64,000 nucleotides of DNA from Allosaccharopolyspora coralli (GTDB lineage: Bacteria; Actinomycetota; Actinomycetes; Mycobacteriales; Pseudonocardiaceae), in the NCBI RefSeq assembly GCF_009664835.1, contig NZ_CP045929.1, forward strand, positions 4,650,001 to 4,714,000. Direction: 5' to 3'. Below the pieces are notes generated by a model that worked only from the letters and a program-made list of their open reading frames with translations, was not told the DNA's origin and did no database searches. Numbering within the stretch: position 1 is the stretch's first letter; every line of letters begins with the position of its first letter. Shown piece by piece: positions 42,968 to 51,105 of this stretch. Position numbers and translations under genes: made by a program.

Positions 42968-44296
42968 TCAGGACGTCTTGTAGCTCAACCGGTACTTCGC
43001 GCCGTCCTTCTCGAACGTCAGGATTCCGTCGTCGTCCCCGGGTTCGAGGACCTTCTTGCCGAGGAAGTCGTCGCCGTCCGGCGAGTCCTTCTCGTACAGC
43101 GCAATCTCGACCCTGCCGGTGAACTGCATGGGCTTCTCGTCGATCTTCTGCTTCTCGCCCTCGCTCATGTTCCCGTCCCAGACCGCCTGCTTCTCGACAC
43201 GGACGGAGATCTCGTCCTCGCCCACCCAGTCCTCGGTCTCGACGCAATGCAGTGTGCCCAGCGCGAGCTTTCCGCCCTTCAACGATTCCAGCGTCGAGAG
43301 CTTCGCCCGGTGGAACCCGTCGATCACGTTGCGAGCGCGGTCCCCGTCCGTGCCGTCGTACTTGTGCGAGCCCGACTCGAACAGCAGGTGAGCGTTCCCG
43401 CTGGTGTCCGAGGCGATCGCCTGCGACAGACTCGGCGCGCGGAAGCACCGCGGCGCCGCCTTGTCGAGGTCCTTGGTCTTGTTGCTCACCGAGTAGACGT
43501 TGCTGCGGTTGTTCCGCCCCGACGAGGTGCTGTAGACGAACTCGTCGCCGTTGACCGACACACCCTGCGTTTTCGCCGGGATCTCCCACGGCCCGTCCAC
43601 CGTCTCCAGCGAGCCGTCCGAGCCGATCGCGTACTTGTACATCTGCTCCCGGTGATCCTTGAACAGGCCGGCGTAAAGATGATCACCGTCGACGGTCAGG
43701 AAGGAGGACCCGTAGACGTTGCGATCGGCGCCCACCGGGTGAATCCGCGGTTTCGTGTCGGTGCCGGGTTTACCTTTCTCGATGCCCTGCTTGACGTCGG
43801 AGAGCCGGTACTTCTGGATCGTGTGCTGCTTGCCGCCGTCCTTCTTCGGACCCGCGACGAAGACCCAGTCGCCGTGTACGGCGATTCCGCCGACGTGGGA
43901 CTTGTCGATCCGTACTGTCCCGACGGTCCCGTTCTCGCCGCGTGCGGTCGGGTCGAGGCCGACGATGTGCGCGATCGACGCGTCGTCGTTGTACGTCGTG
44001 GCGAGCAGCATCGCCCGTCCGTCGACGCCGTTGTCGAGCCAGAAAGCGCCTTGCGGCGTGAAATGCGCCAACTCGGCACCACTGAAGTTCGGCCCGGCCG
44101 CGAAACGGTTGTCGTACATCTGCGATGCGGAAGCGCCGTCGTAGAACGGATCGGCGTCCGACGTCGTCGTCTCGCAGAGAATCCTGGTGCTCGCCGCCGA
44201 CGCGTCCACGTCGGCGGCTTCGGCGACTCCCGCCGTGGCACCGAACAGCAGGGACGCGCTCACCACGACGCCACCGGCTTTGCGGAACATACCCAT
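42968..44296 (-). CDS. Secreted beta-propeller-like protein of unknown function
   Basis: A 442-residue exported protein with a signal peptide (MGMFRKAGGVVVSASLLFGA, ending GVAEA). The mature part has repeated strands of the type WLDNGVDGRAMLLATTYND, HIVGLDPTARGENGTVGTV, VHGDWVFVAGPKKDGGKQ, VDGDHLYAGLFKDHREQM and ISVNGDEFVYSTSSGRN, resembling a propeller whose blades each begin with a hydrophobic strand and contain a Gly-Asp-x-Val/Leu-x-Val/Ala step. No enzymatic motif is apparent. The ATG at 44294-44296 follows GGGGGAAC. It is monocistronic and convergent with etfD. Possibly a cell-surface binding protein (inference). Confidence 0.75.
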   Translation of the reverse strand: MGMFRKAGGVVVSASLLFGATAGVAEAADVDASAASTRILCETTTSDADPFYDGASASQMYDNRFAAGPNFSGAELAHFTPQGAFWLDNGVDGRAMLLATTYNDDASIAHIVGLDPTARGENGTVGTVRIDKSHVGGIAVHGDWVFVAGPKKDGGKQHTIQKYRLSDVKQGIEKGKPGTDTKPRIHPVGADRNVYGSSFLTVDGDHLYAGLFKDHREQMYKYAIGSDGSLETVDGPWEIPAKTQGVSVNGDEFVYSTSSGRNNRSNVYSVSNKTKDLDKAAPRCFRAPSLSQAIASDTSGNAHLLFESGSHKYDGTDGDRARNVIDGFHRAKLSTLESLKGGKLALGTLHCVETEDWVGEDEISVRVEKQAVWDGNMSEGEKQKIDEKPMQFTGRVEIALYEKDSPDGDDFLGKKVLEPGDDDGILTFEKDGAKYRLSYKTS

Positions 44297-44387
44297 CGTT
44301 CCCCCAGAAGTTGATCGAGTATCACTTCTGGAGACGCTCGACACGACCGCAGGGTTCCCCGAGTCGCCCGATCGGCGGAGCCGGCGC

Positions 44388-45791
44388 TCAGCCGCTCATC
44401 TCCTCCAGCGAGCGCCCCTTCGTCTCCTTCAGGTAGCGAAGCACGAACACCAGCGACACCAGCGCGAACAGCGCGTAGCCGAAGTAGGTCACCGGCAGGT
44501 TCCAGTCGCGCAGGCTCGGGAAGCTCACCGTGACCAGCCAGTTCGCGATCCAGTTCGTCGCCGTTCCGAGTGCGAGTGCGGCGGCGCGGATGCGGGCGGG
44601 GAACATCTCGCCGAGCAGCACCCACATCACCACGCCCCACGACGCGGCGAAGAACAGCACGAAGGAGCTCGCCGAGACGAGGGCGACGACGCCCCACTGG
44701 TAGGGCAACTGCGCGTCCTCGCCGACGACCTGGGCGAAGCTGAACGCCCAGCCGGTCACCGCCAGCGCGACCGCCATGCCGGACGAGCCGATCACCAGCA
44801 GCGGCTTACGGCCGATCTTGTCGACCAGGGCGATCGCGATGAGCGTGCCGACGATGTTCACGATCGAGGTGAACAGGCTCAGCAGCAGCGAACTGCTCTC
44901 GTCGATGCCGACGGACTGCCACAGCGACGACGAGTAGTAGAAGATCACGTTGATGCCGACGAACTGCTGCAGCGCGGCGATCGCCATGCCGACCCAGACG
45001 ATCGGCAGCACGCCGAAGCGGCCACGGAGGTCGCTGAGCTTCGGGGTGCGCTCACCGAGTGCCTCGCGGATCTCGGTGATCTTGTCGTCGACGTCGGAGG
45101 GCTCGATGCGCGCGAGGACGCTGCGGGCACGCTCGGTCTGGCCGACAGCCACGAGGTAGCGCGGCGACTCGGGGATCAGGGACGCCACGACCAGGTACAC
45201 CAGCGCGGGAACGGCGGCCACACCGAGCATCCACTGCCAGGCTTGCAACGGGCCGATCGCGTTCGAGGCACTGCCGCCCGCTGCAGCGGCGAGGCCGTAG
45301 TTGACCAGCTGCGAGAGCGCGATCCCAAGCACGATCGCGAGCTGCTGCAGCGAGGCGAGCCGGCCCCGGTACTGCGCGGGTGCGACCTCGGCGATGTAGG
45401 CCGGGGCGATCACCGACGCGATACCGATCGCGACACCACCGATGACGCGCCACAGGGCGAGGTCCCAGATGGCGAACGGCAACGCGGAACCGACGGAGCT
45501 GACGATGAACAGGACCGCCGCGAGTTGCATGACCCGGATGCGGCCCCATCGGTCGGCGAGGCCTCCGGCGAGTGCGGCGCCCACCGCGGAACCCAGCAGG
45601 GCAGCGGAAACGGTGAGCCCGGTCAGTGCGGGGCCGACGTCGAAGTGGGCCTGGATGGCGTCGACACCGCCGTTGATGACGGAGGTGTCGTAGCCGAACA
45701 GGAATCCGCCGAGCGCCGCCGACGCGGCGATCATGATCACGTGCGCGAGTTGCTGGCGCGACGTACCGCGCGCGGAGCTGGTTTCCGGCAT
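44388..45791 (-). CDS. Sugar porter family MFS transporter
   Basis: A 467-residue, twelve-helix sugar:proton symporter. It has FGYDTSVINGGVDAIQ, GGLADRWGRIRVMQLAA (RAGG-type loop), RVIGGVAIGIASVIAPAYIAEVAPAQYRGRLASLQQ, PESPRYLVAVG, LLQQFVGINVIFYYSSSL (as ALQQFVGINVIFYY) and PLLVIGSSG plus WFLYETKG-type end RYLKETKGRSLEEM, all family hallmarks. Substrate sugar unknown (xylose, galactose or inositol class). The ATG at 45789-45791 has GAGGAG with 7-nt spacing. No regulator is adjacent. Confidence 0.94.
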   Translation of the reverse strand: MPETSSARGTSRQQLAHVIMIAASAALGGFLFGYDTSVINGGVDAIQAHFDVGPALTGLTVSAALLGSAVGAALAGGLADRWGRIRVMQLAAVLFIVSSVGSALPFAIWDLALWRVIGGVAIGIASVIAPAYIAEVAPAQYRGRLASLQQLAIVLGIALSQLVNYGLAAAAGGSASNAIGPLQAWQWMLGVAAVPALVYLVVASLIPESPRYLVAVGQTERARSVLARIEPSDVDDKITEIREALGERTPKLSDLRGRFGVLPIVWVGMAIAALQQFVGINVIFYYSSSLWQSVGIDESSSLLLSLFTSIVNIVGTLIAIALVDKIGRKPLLVIGSSGMAVALAVTGWAFSFAQVVGEDAQLPYQWGVVALVSASSFVLFFAASWGVVMWVLLGEMFPARIRAAALALGTATNWIANWLVTVSFPSLRDWNLPVTYFGYALFALVSLVFVLRYLKETKGRSLEEMSG

Positions 45792-45984
45792 CGAGCTACT
45801 CCTCGGTCCCGACACCTGTGTGAGCGTCACGTGTCGGCGAGATGAACGGACGCTCGGACCCTAGGCCTCGCGGCGCTGTGTGTCTGCCACGATTCAGCGT
45901 GACGCTTCTCACTCGATCCAGAACCCGGACGTACCGGCTCTGAATCGACGTCGTTCAGCGGAAACCCGAGTCGGCTCGCCAGTA

Positions 45985-46569
45985 TCAGTCGCGGCGGGTG
46001 TCGACCCGCCCGAAGTTGAGGTGAGCCCGAGACGGGGTGGGCCCGCGCTGGCCCTGGTACCGCGAACCGGCCTGCTTCGAGCCGTACGGGTGCTCGGCCG
46101 GACTGGACAACCGGAACAGGCACAACTGTCCGATCTTCATCCCCGGCCACAGTGTGATCGGCAGGTTCGCCACGTTCGAGAGCTCGAGAGTGATGTGTCC
46201 GGTGAACCCGGGGTCGATGAACCCGGCGGTCGAATGGGTCAGCAACCCGAGCCGGCCGAGCGAGGACTTCCCCTCCAGCCGACCGGCCAGATCCTCGGGA
46301 AGCGTCACGCACTCGAACGTCGCACCGAGCACGAACTCGCCCGGATGCAGCACGAACGGGTCCCCCTCCGGGTTCTCGACGAGCGAGGTCAACTCGTCCT
46401 GCTGCTGTGACGGGTCGATGTGGGTGTACTTCGTGTTGTCGAAGACCCGGAAGAAACGGTCGAGGCGCACGTCGATGCTCGACGGCTGGATCATCGCGGC
46501 GTCGAACGGGTCCAGTTCGAGCCGGCCCTCGTCGAACTCTTTACGCAGGTCCCGGTCACTGAGCAGCAC
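45985..46569 (-). CDS. dcd: dCTP deaminase (dUMP-forming type possible)
   Basis: Deaminates dCTP to dUTP, and in actinobacteria often directly to dUMP, supplying thymidylate synthesis. The 194-residue protein has [64 protein letters not shown] and [12 protein letters not shown]. The sequence is very close to the mycobacterial enzyme, which begins MLLSDRD; therefore the GTG at 46567-46569 is chosen. TACGCT lies 6 nt upstream of that codon, a leaderless arrangement; a start two codons earlier is less likely. Adjacent to tRNA-Gly as in mycobacteria. Confidence 0.96.
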   Translation of the reverse strand: MLLSDRDLRKEFDEGRLELDPFDAAMIQPSSIDVRLDRFFRVFDNTKYTHIDPSQQQDELTSLVENPEGDPFVLHPGEFVLGATFECVTLPEDLAGRLEGKSSLGRLGLLTHSTAGFIDPGFTGHITLELSNVANLPITLWPGMKIGQLCLFRLSSPAEHPYGSKQAGSRYQGQRGPTPSRAHLNFGRVDTRRD

Positions 46570-46670
46570 GGCCACAGCGTATCGGCAGGGGAGTCCACGA
46601 TCACCGTCGCCCGCCGTGTTAGGCTCGGCCGCACCGGCTGAGCAGCACGTTCAGGTGCTCGCCAGGCGAT

Positions 46671-46744
46671 GCGGATGTAGTTCAATGGTAGAACATCAGC
46701 TTCCCAAGCTGAATACGCGGGTTCGATTCCCGTCATCCGCTCCA
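46671..46744 (+). tRNA. tRNA-Gly(CCC) with encoded CCA
   Basis: Acceptor stem GCGGATG pairs with CATCCGC; the D-arm is GTTCAATGGTAGAAC, the anticodon loop TTCCCAA holds CCC at 46703-46705, the T-arm is GGGTTCGATTCCC. The discriminator is T at 46741 and CCA (46742-46744) is encoded. A hairpin terminator follows. Confidence 0.98.
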
Positions 46745-46748
46745 CCCA

Positions 46749-46793
46749 CGAAGGCCCAGGTCACACGGTGTCCACACCGGACCTGGGCCTTCG
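46749..46793 (+). terminator. Terminator after tRNA-Gly
   Basis: Arms CGAAGGCCCAGGT and ACCTGGGCCTTCG are perfectly complementary around a 19-nt loop, beginning 5 bp after the CCA end. Confidence 0.85.
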
Positions 46794-46899
46794 TCGTATC
46801 AGGGGCCTGTCAGCGGGCTCAACAACATCTCAACAAACACGGGGGACCCGGCCCGCACGTTCCAGCTCCGAGCGGCACCGGCGGTGTAGCCGTGGCCTG

Positions 46900-48093
46900 T
46901 CAGGTCGCGAACGGTGCACCGGTGCTGAAAGCCAGTTCCGCGAACCTTTGACCCATGAGCCCGTGGGTCAACGTGTCCGGGTGCAGACGGTCCGGAAGAG
47001 GCTGCTCGATGGCGTCGGTCTCGCCGTAGAGCTCGCGACCGTCGAGATGGTGCAGGTGCGGATCCTCGACGGAGCGTCGGTGCACGATGTGGGCGATCTC
47101 GTGGCGAATCACCCGCAGCGTCAGCTTCCCTGCGGGAACCTCCGCAGGGTCTCCGGTGGCGCGGAACCTCATCACCCCGTCGGTGAAGTCCGGGGCGCCA
47201 GGGCCAGGGGTGTCCTCGTGGATCGGGCAGAGGATCGGCGAGAGGACCAGCAACGGCGTCGACGGGTGCCCCTCGCGGATCGTGTCGAGGAAGCCGTGAA
47301 CGGCCGGAGCGAAGGCGCGCCGCCGCATGACGTCACCGTTGACGAGGTTGATTCCGATCTTGACGCTGATCAGGTCGGCGGGAAGGTCGCGCATGGTGCG
47401 GGCCACGAACGGGTCGAGCATGGCGCTTCCGCGGAACCCGAGGTTGACCAGGTCGACGTTTCCGTGCGCGGCGGCGAGAACGGGCCAGGTGGCCGTGGGG
47501 CTGGTCGCGTTGGACCCCTGGCTGATGGAACTGCCGTGGTGCAGCCACACCGGCCGGCTCCCTGCCTGCACGCGCTCGACCGGCGCGTCGCTGCGCAGCG
47601 CGACCAGCTCGATGCGCTCATAGTGCGGTAGCCAGATCTCGACGCGCTTCTCCCGCTCAGCCAACCCGGCGAAGCGGACGGTGGTGACTTCGCCGGGCTG
47701 GGTCTCGACTTCGCCGGTCGCCATGTCGACGATCATGGTGGTTCCCCCTGTGGAGGTCACCCGAGTGACGAGTTCGCCGTCGACGACCAGGTCGTAGCAG
47801 CCGTCGGGACGCGGGGCGACTCCCCGGTAGGCCATCGTCGTGCGGTGCGTGTCCAGCTCTACGACCGTTGCTGCGGTGCGGAAGACCAGCCGCACCCCGG
47901 AAGGCTGGGCTTGCGCCGTGACGAGCTGCTGATCGGCCTGCATTCGCGCGGCGCCAGGCAGTCGCTGCGGCACTAACCCGTGCACACCGGGTTCGAGGTC
48001 GAGTGCACCGCGGAGCATGTCGCCGGAAATGGGAGTGACGACACTGTCAGACATGGGGACGGGCACGCCTGGCGTCACTTCAGCGTTCGGCAT
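46900..48093 (-). CDS. SGNH/GDSL-type hydrolase
   Basis: A 397-residue protein with an N-terminal beta-rich domain (about 1-170) and a C-terminal SGNH hydrolase (about 180-390). The catalytic-serine block is WLHHGSSISQGSNATSPTATWP, the glycine/asparagine blocks are LVNLGFRGSAMLDPF and VKIGINLVNGDV, and the His block is RLHPDTLTHGLMGQRFAELA (Asp-His near LHPD). It hydrolyses an ester or acyl group; substrate unknown. No signal peptide is visible. Start uncertain: ATG at 48091-48093 used; 48054 (MSDSVV) is also possible. Confidence 0.88.
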   Translation of the reverse strand: MPNAEVTPGVPVPMSDSVVTPISGDMLRGALDLEPGVHGLVPQRLPGAARMQADQQLVTAQAQPSGVRLVFRTAATVVELDTHRTTMAYRGVAPRPDGCYDLVVDGELVTRVTSTGGTTMIVDMATGEVETQPGEVTTVRFAGLAEREKRVEIWLPHYERIELVALRSDAPVERVQAGSRPVWLHHGSSISQGSNATSPTATWPVLAAAHGNVDLVNLGFRGSAMLDPFVARTMRDLPADLISVKIGINLVNGDVMRRRAFAPAVHGFLDTIREGHPSTPLLVLSPILCPIHEDTPGPGAPDFTDGVMRFRATGDPAEVPAGKLTLRVIRHEIAHIVHRRSVEDPHLHHLDGRELYGETDAIEQPLPDRLHPDTLTHGLMGQRFAELAFSTGAPFAT

Positions 48094-48216
48094 GGCCACA
48101 TCATCTCGCACAGCTGATGGCTCCGGCTCAGGCATTGCCGCTCCGGATCTCGGCCGTCTCATCGGGATAGCGTTTCGGGGAAAGCCGGGCCGCGAGCGAG
48201 AACGGGAGTGTCGGTG

Positions 48217-48642
48217 ATGCGGGAACGTGCGGGAAGTACCGCGTTCGAGTACGACATGCACGGAGGAAGTGACCTCACCACGGTGCAGTGGTACTTCCTC
48301 GACCGGTCACGCCTTCCGGTGGCCGTGCAGATGTGGGAGTTGCCACCGGGTGGTGCCGAGGGGATGCACTCGCACGACGACGACGAGCCGCTGGAAGAGC
48401 TCTACCTCGTGATCGACGGGCACGCCACGATGCGCGTCGACGCCGACACCCACGAACTCGGACCGGGCGACGCCGTGCTCGCCCCGGTCAATTCCCATCA
48501 CGACCTGCGCAACACCGGCGAGACCACCCTCCGAGTCGTGGTCGTCTGGGGCCGCCCGGCCGAGGTCGACTGGTCGAGCTTCGGCACCGCCCGCACCTCT
48601 CGCGACGCGCGGCAACGTCACACCGGAACGAGTCCGGCGTAG
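48217..48642 (+). CDS. Cupin-domain protein
   Basis: A 141-residue double-strand beta-helix protein. The cupin motifs are LPPGGAEGMHSHDDDEPLEELYLVIDG and GPGDAVLAPVNSHHDLRNTG, which supply His and Glu ligands for a metal. A single-domain cupin of unknown substrate. The ATG at 48217 has GGGAG 7-8 nt upstream; a GTG nine nt earlier is less likely. Followed by a weak hairpin near 48667-48690. Confidence 0.85.
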   Translation: MRERAGSTAFEYDMHGGSDLTTVQWYFLDRSRLPVAVQMWELPPGGAEGMHSHDDDEPLEELYLVIDGHATMRVDADTHELGPGDAVLAPVNSHHDLRNTGETTLRVVVVWGRPAEVDWSSFGTARTSRDARQRHTGTSPA

Positions 48643-48785
48643 TTTCAGGCATCGATCGCCACATGCGCACCCACCAGCCGGTGGGGTGACGTGTTCGCGC
48701 CGCGTTGCCGACCTGATCGCCGAAGCAGACACCCACTTCACGCGCTCACCCATGTCGACGAACCCGTTGCGTTCCTGTCGATGAG

Positions 48786-48818
48786 CGATATCGTGGATCG
48801 ATATCGCATGTCGATATC
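48786..48818. promoter_or_regulatory. Three CGATATC(G) boxes at 13-bp spacing, putative PadR operator
   Basis: CGATATCG at 48786 and 48799 and CGATATCT at 48812 recur every 13 bp and end 12 bp before the VOC start codon. The palindromic boxes fit a PadR-type winged-helix dimer bound repeatedly on one DNA face; the PadR gene is the second gene of the unit. Confidence 0.65.
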
Positions 48819-48829
48819 TAGGGGGCGCC

Positions 48830-49210
48830 ATGAGCAAAGTGGGAGTTCGCTACATCGTCGATCATGTCGGCGACGCGGTGGCGTTCTACACGGAGAGGTT
48901 GGGCTTCGTCGTCGAGTTCGACGCCACCCCCGGGTTCGCTGCACTCGAACGCGGAGACCTGCGGCTGTTGCTCAACGCCGTCGGCGGTTCCGGCGGCGCC
49001 TCGCAGGCCATGGCCGACGGCGAGGCGCCGGTACCTGGTGGCTGGAACCGGATCCAGCTCGTCGTCGACGACCTCGAGGGAGCGGTGGCTCGGTTGCGAG
49101 CGCAGGGTACGAGGTTCCGCAGCGAGGTCATCGTCGGCCGTGGCGGATCGCAGATTCTGCTCGAGGATCCCGCAGGCAACCTGGTCGAGCTGTTCGAACC
49201 GGCCGGCTGA
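48830..49210 (+). CDS. VOC-superfamily protein (glyoxalase/bleomycin resistance type)
   Basis: A 126-residue single-module vicinal-oxygen-chelate protein: RYIVDHVGDAVAFYTERLGFVVEFDA at the start, GFAALERGDLRLLLNAVGG, IQLVVDDLEGAVARLRAQGTRF and ILLEDPAGNLVELFEP at the end. The metal-site residues appear in the second half (Glu of VELFEP). Activity unknown: it may be a lactoylglutathione-lyase-like enzyme or an antibiotic-binding resistance protein. It precedes the padR-like gene by 34 bp and shares its operator region. The ATG at 48830 has GGGGGCGCC upstream. Confidence 0.9.
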   Translation: MSKVGVRYIVDHVGDAVAFYTERLGFVVEFDATPGFAALERGDLRLLLNAVGGSGGASQAMADGEAPVPGGWNRIQLVVDDLEGAVARLRAQGTRFRSEVIVGRGGSQILLEDPAGNLVELFEPAG

Positions 49211-49244
49211 GCGAGCCGGGCTGTCGAAAGGATCTCGCTGCGCT

Positions 49245-49562
49245 ATGGATGTGATCCGTGAGTTCGGCACCGCCGCTGTCCGGCTACACATTCTTCATCA
49301 CGCGTCCGCAGGTGAGGTACACGGTGCGTGGATGACCGCGGAGCTGGCCCAGCACGGACACGACATCGGTCCGGGCACGCTCTACCCGTTGCTGCATCGG
49401 ATGGAGCGGGCCGGGCTTCTGGTGTCGCACACCGAGACCACCGGTGGCCGTCAGCGACGGCTCTACCGAGCCACGTCGACCGGGCGTGCAGTACTCGCCG
49501 GTTGCCGCCATGCTCTCGCCGAGCTCGCCGGCGAACTGCTCCCGTCCCAGCCGGACCCGTAA
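49245..49562 (+). CDS. PadR family transcriptional regulator
   Basis: A 105-residue winged-helix protein: MDVIREFGTAAVRLHILHHASAGEVHGAWMTAELAQHGHDIGPGTLYPLLHRMERAGLLVSHTETTGGRQRRLYRATSTGRAVL is the PadR core, with the Tyr-Pro-x-Leu-x-x-Met turn of the recognition helix. It lacks the long C-terminal helix of the larger PadR proteins. It lies 34 bp after the VOC gene; the three CGATATC boxes upstream of that gene are its likely target. The ATG at 49245 follows an AAGGATC sequence. Confidence 0.88.
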   Translation: MDVIREFGTAAVRLHILHHASAGEVHGAWMTAELAQHGHDIGPGTLYPLLHRMERAGLLVSHTETTGGRQRRLYRATSTGRAVLAGCRHALAELAGELLPSQPDP

Positions 49563-49641
49563 AAAACGTGTCGGGTCCGGGCACCTTCATCCGGCGAGCG
49601 CTGGTACACGCCCGAGCCCTGCGGTCGTGGACTGCCACAGG

Positions 49642-50436
49642 TCAGGGTTCTTCCACCCCTGGCCGCCAGATGTACGGAGTCGTGGTGGTGACTTCGTGGA
49701 AACCGAGCCGCCGCAGGATCGGGGCGCTGTCTTCGGAAGCGTCGACCTGCAGGTGCCGGATGCCGCAGTCGACCGCGAGCACGGCGCGAACCCCGACGAG
49801 TGCCCGGTAGATCCCTCGACCGCGCCACTCGACCCGGGTCGAACCGCCCCACAACCCGGCGACGTCGGCCGCACCGAAATACACCAGCCACGCGGCCGAG
49901 ACGATCTCGCCGCCTGCCTCCGCGACGAACACGGCGATGTCGTCCGGAGCCGCTTCGATGCGCGAGCCCAGGTCGTCCGCCAGCGCGCTCCAATCCTGCC
50001 CCCACACCGCCGAGAGCATCTCTGCGAGCCGACGTAGATCGTGGCCGGAGGAAACCCGTCGCACACGGACCCCGTTCGGCAGCGGAGGTGCGGCCACCAT
50101 GTCGGGTGCCGACCCGACGAGCACGGTTTCCGCGTCCTCTGCGACGAAACCCGCCGCACGCAAGCGATCCGGAAGATCCGTGGGCTCGTCGTGAGCGCGG
50201 ACCTTCCACTCGACCGCCTCCCCACGCGCGGCGAAGTAGTCCCGCTGCTCAGCGATGAGCCGGTCGAGCTCGACGCCCCGCACACCGACGTCGCGCGGGG
50301 CGGAGACGAACCCGCGAAACTGGCCCACGATTCGCACCAGCGGACCGACCCGCTCGTAGACCGCGCCGCGAGGCGGCGTCGGCGGCGGCTCACGCATCCG
50401 GTCGTCGTACAACGCGAGCAGATCGTCCGAGGGCAC
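49642..50436 (-). CDS. GNAT family N-acetyltransferase
   Basis: A 264-residue protein with two halves. Residues 1-105 are helical (LALYDDRMREPPPTPPRGAVYERVGPLVRI), of the kind found at the N-terminus of two-part GNAT proteins. The C-terminal half is the acyl-CoA-binding GNAT: AVFVAEAGGEIVSAAWLVYFGAADVAGLWGGSTRVEWRGRGIYRALV, with the Arg-x-x-Gly-x-Gly P-loop as RGRGIY, and VDCGIRHLQVDASEDSAPILRRLGF. Substrate unknown. The GTG at 50434-50436 has TACAGT 6 nt upstream, a leaderless pattern; longer forms are less likely. Divergent from the gene at 50490. Confidence 0.9.
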   Translation of the reverse strand: MPSDDLLALYDDRMREPPPTPPRGAVYERVGPLVRIVGQFRGFVSAPRDVGVRGVELDRLIAEQRDYFAARGEAVEWKVRAHDEPTDLPDRLRAAGFVAEDAETVLVGSAPDMVAAPPLPNGVRVRRVSSGHDLRRLAEMLSAVWGQDWSALADDLGSRIEAAPDDIAVFVAEAGGEIVSAAWLVYFGAADVAGLWGGSTRVEWRGRGIYRALVGVRAVLAVDCGIRHLQVDASEDSAPILRRLGFHEVTTTTPYIWRPGVEEP

Positions 50437-50489
50437 ACCAGCACTGTACGGGCGCACGCCACGCGCTCACCCCCGAATTCGGTTGCCCG

Positions 50490-50939
50490 ATGATTTCCGA
50501 CGAGGTGCTGCAGTCGACGGACGCGTTGCTGTTCGGCCGACGCACCTGGCAGGTCATGGCCGCGGCATGGCCGACCCGGGCGGGCGACCCGTTCGCCGAC
50601 CGGATGAACGCGCTGCCCAAGTACGTGGCCTCGCGCGCGCTCGGCGCCGACGACCTCACCTGGAACTCGACACTGCTGCCCGGCGGCGACGTGCTCGGCG
50701 CGGTGCGCGAGCTGCGCGAGCGAGACGGGAAGGGATTGCAGGTCATGGGCAGTGCGTCCGTGGCGCGGCAACTGATCGAGCACGACCTCGTCGACGAGTA
50801 CCGGCTCATGCTCGAACCGATCCTGCTCGGCGGCGGCAAGCGCGTGTTCCCCGAGACGGGACAGCAGCGCCGGCTCGAACTCGTCTCGGCCACCACCACG
50901 GGCACCGGCGTCCTGATGTGCACCTACAGAGCAGCGTGA
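50490..50939 (+). CDS. RibD C-terminal/dihydrofolate reductase-like protein, apparently short at the N-terminus
   Basis: A 149-residue protein. The visible sequence starts in the middle of the fold (VLQSTDALLFGRRTWQVMAAAW), then KYVASRALGADDLTWNSTLL, LQVMGSASVARQLIEHDLVDEYRLMLEPILLGGGKRVF. Typical relatives have 35-45 additional residues at the front, with a first strand of the type MRKLIYGMTVSLDGY, which is missing here; the 53-bp gap upstream is too short to hold it. It may be a truncated gene or a form that uses a later start. The final codons (YRAA then TGA) lie in a repeated hairpin. Confidence 0.75.
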   Translation: MISDEVLQSTDALLFGRRTWQVMAAAWPTRAGDPFADRMNALPKYVASRALGADDLTWNSTLLPGGDVLGAVRELRERDGKGLQVMGSASVARQLIEHDLVDEYRLMLEPILLGGGKRVFPETGQQRRLELVSATTTGTGVLMCTYRAA

Positions 50940-50977
50940 GCCTTTTTGGTTGCTATGACCACCACAAAGACTCACGC
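50934..50977. terminator. Stop-codon hairpin, copy 4
   Basis: GCGTGAGCCTTTTTGGT on the left and ACCACAAAGACTCACGC on the right pair with few mismatches. The TGA stop of the RibD-like gene (50937-50939) lies in the left arm. Confidence 0.88.
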
Positions 50978-51105
50978 GTCTGTGCAACGGGCTGCAACGG
51001 TATGCGGAGCCGGGGAACAGGGCGTTCACTGTAGTGCACGTCACATGAACGCGGCGGGGACGGCGTGCGGCCGGATCTTCCGCCCTCGTGCACAGGAGGT
51101 GGCTC

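Noticed and set aside
46671-46744. tRNA-Gly as an attachment site of an integrated element
   Set aside because: No integrase, no repeated tRNA 3' end and a plain terminator follow; the flanking dcd order is ancestral.
49587-51044. Minus-strand open frame through the GNAT and RibD-like genes
   Set aside because: It is a read-through frame created by the repeat hairpin at 50934; the real GNAT start is at 50436 with a TACAGT box.
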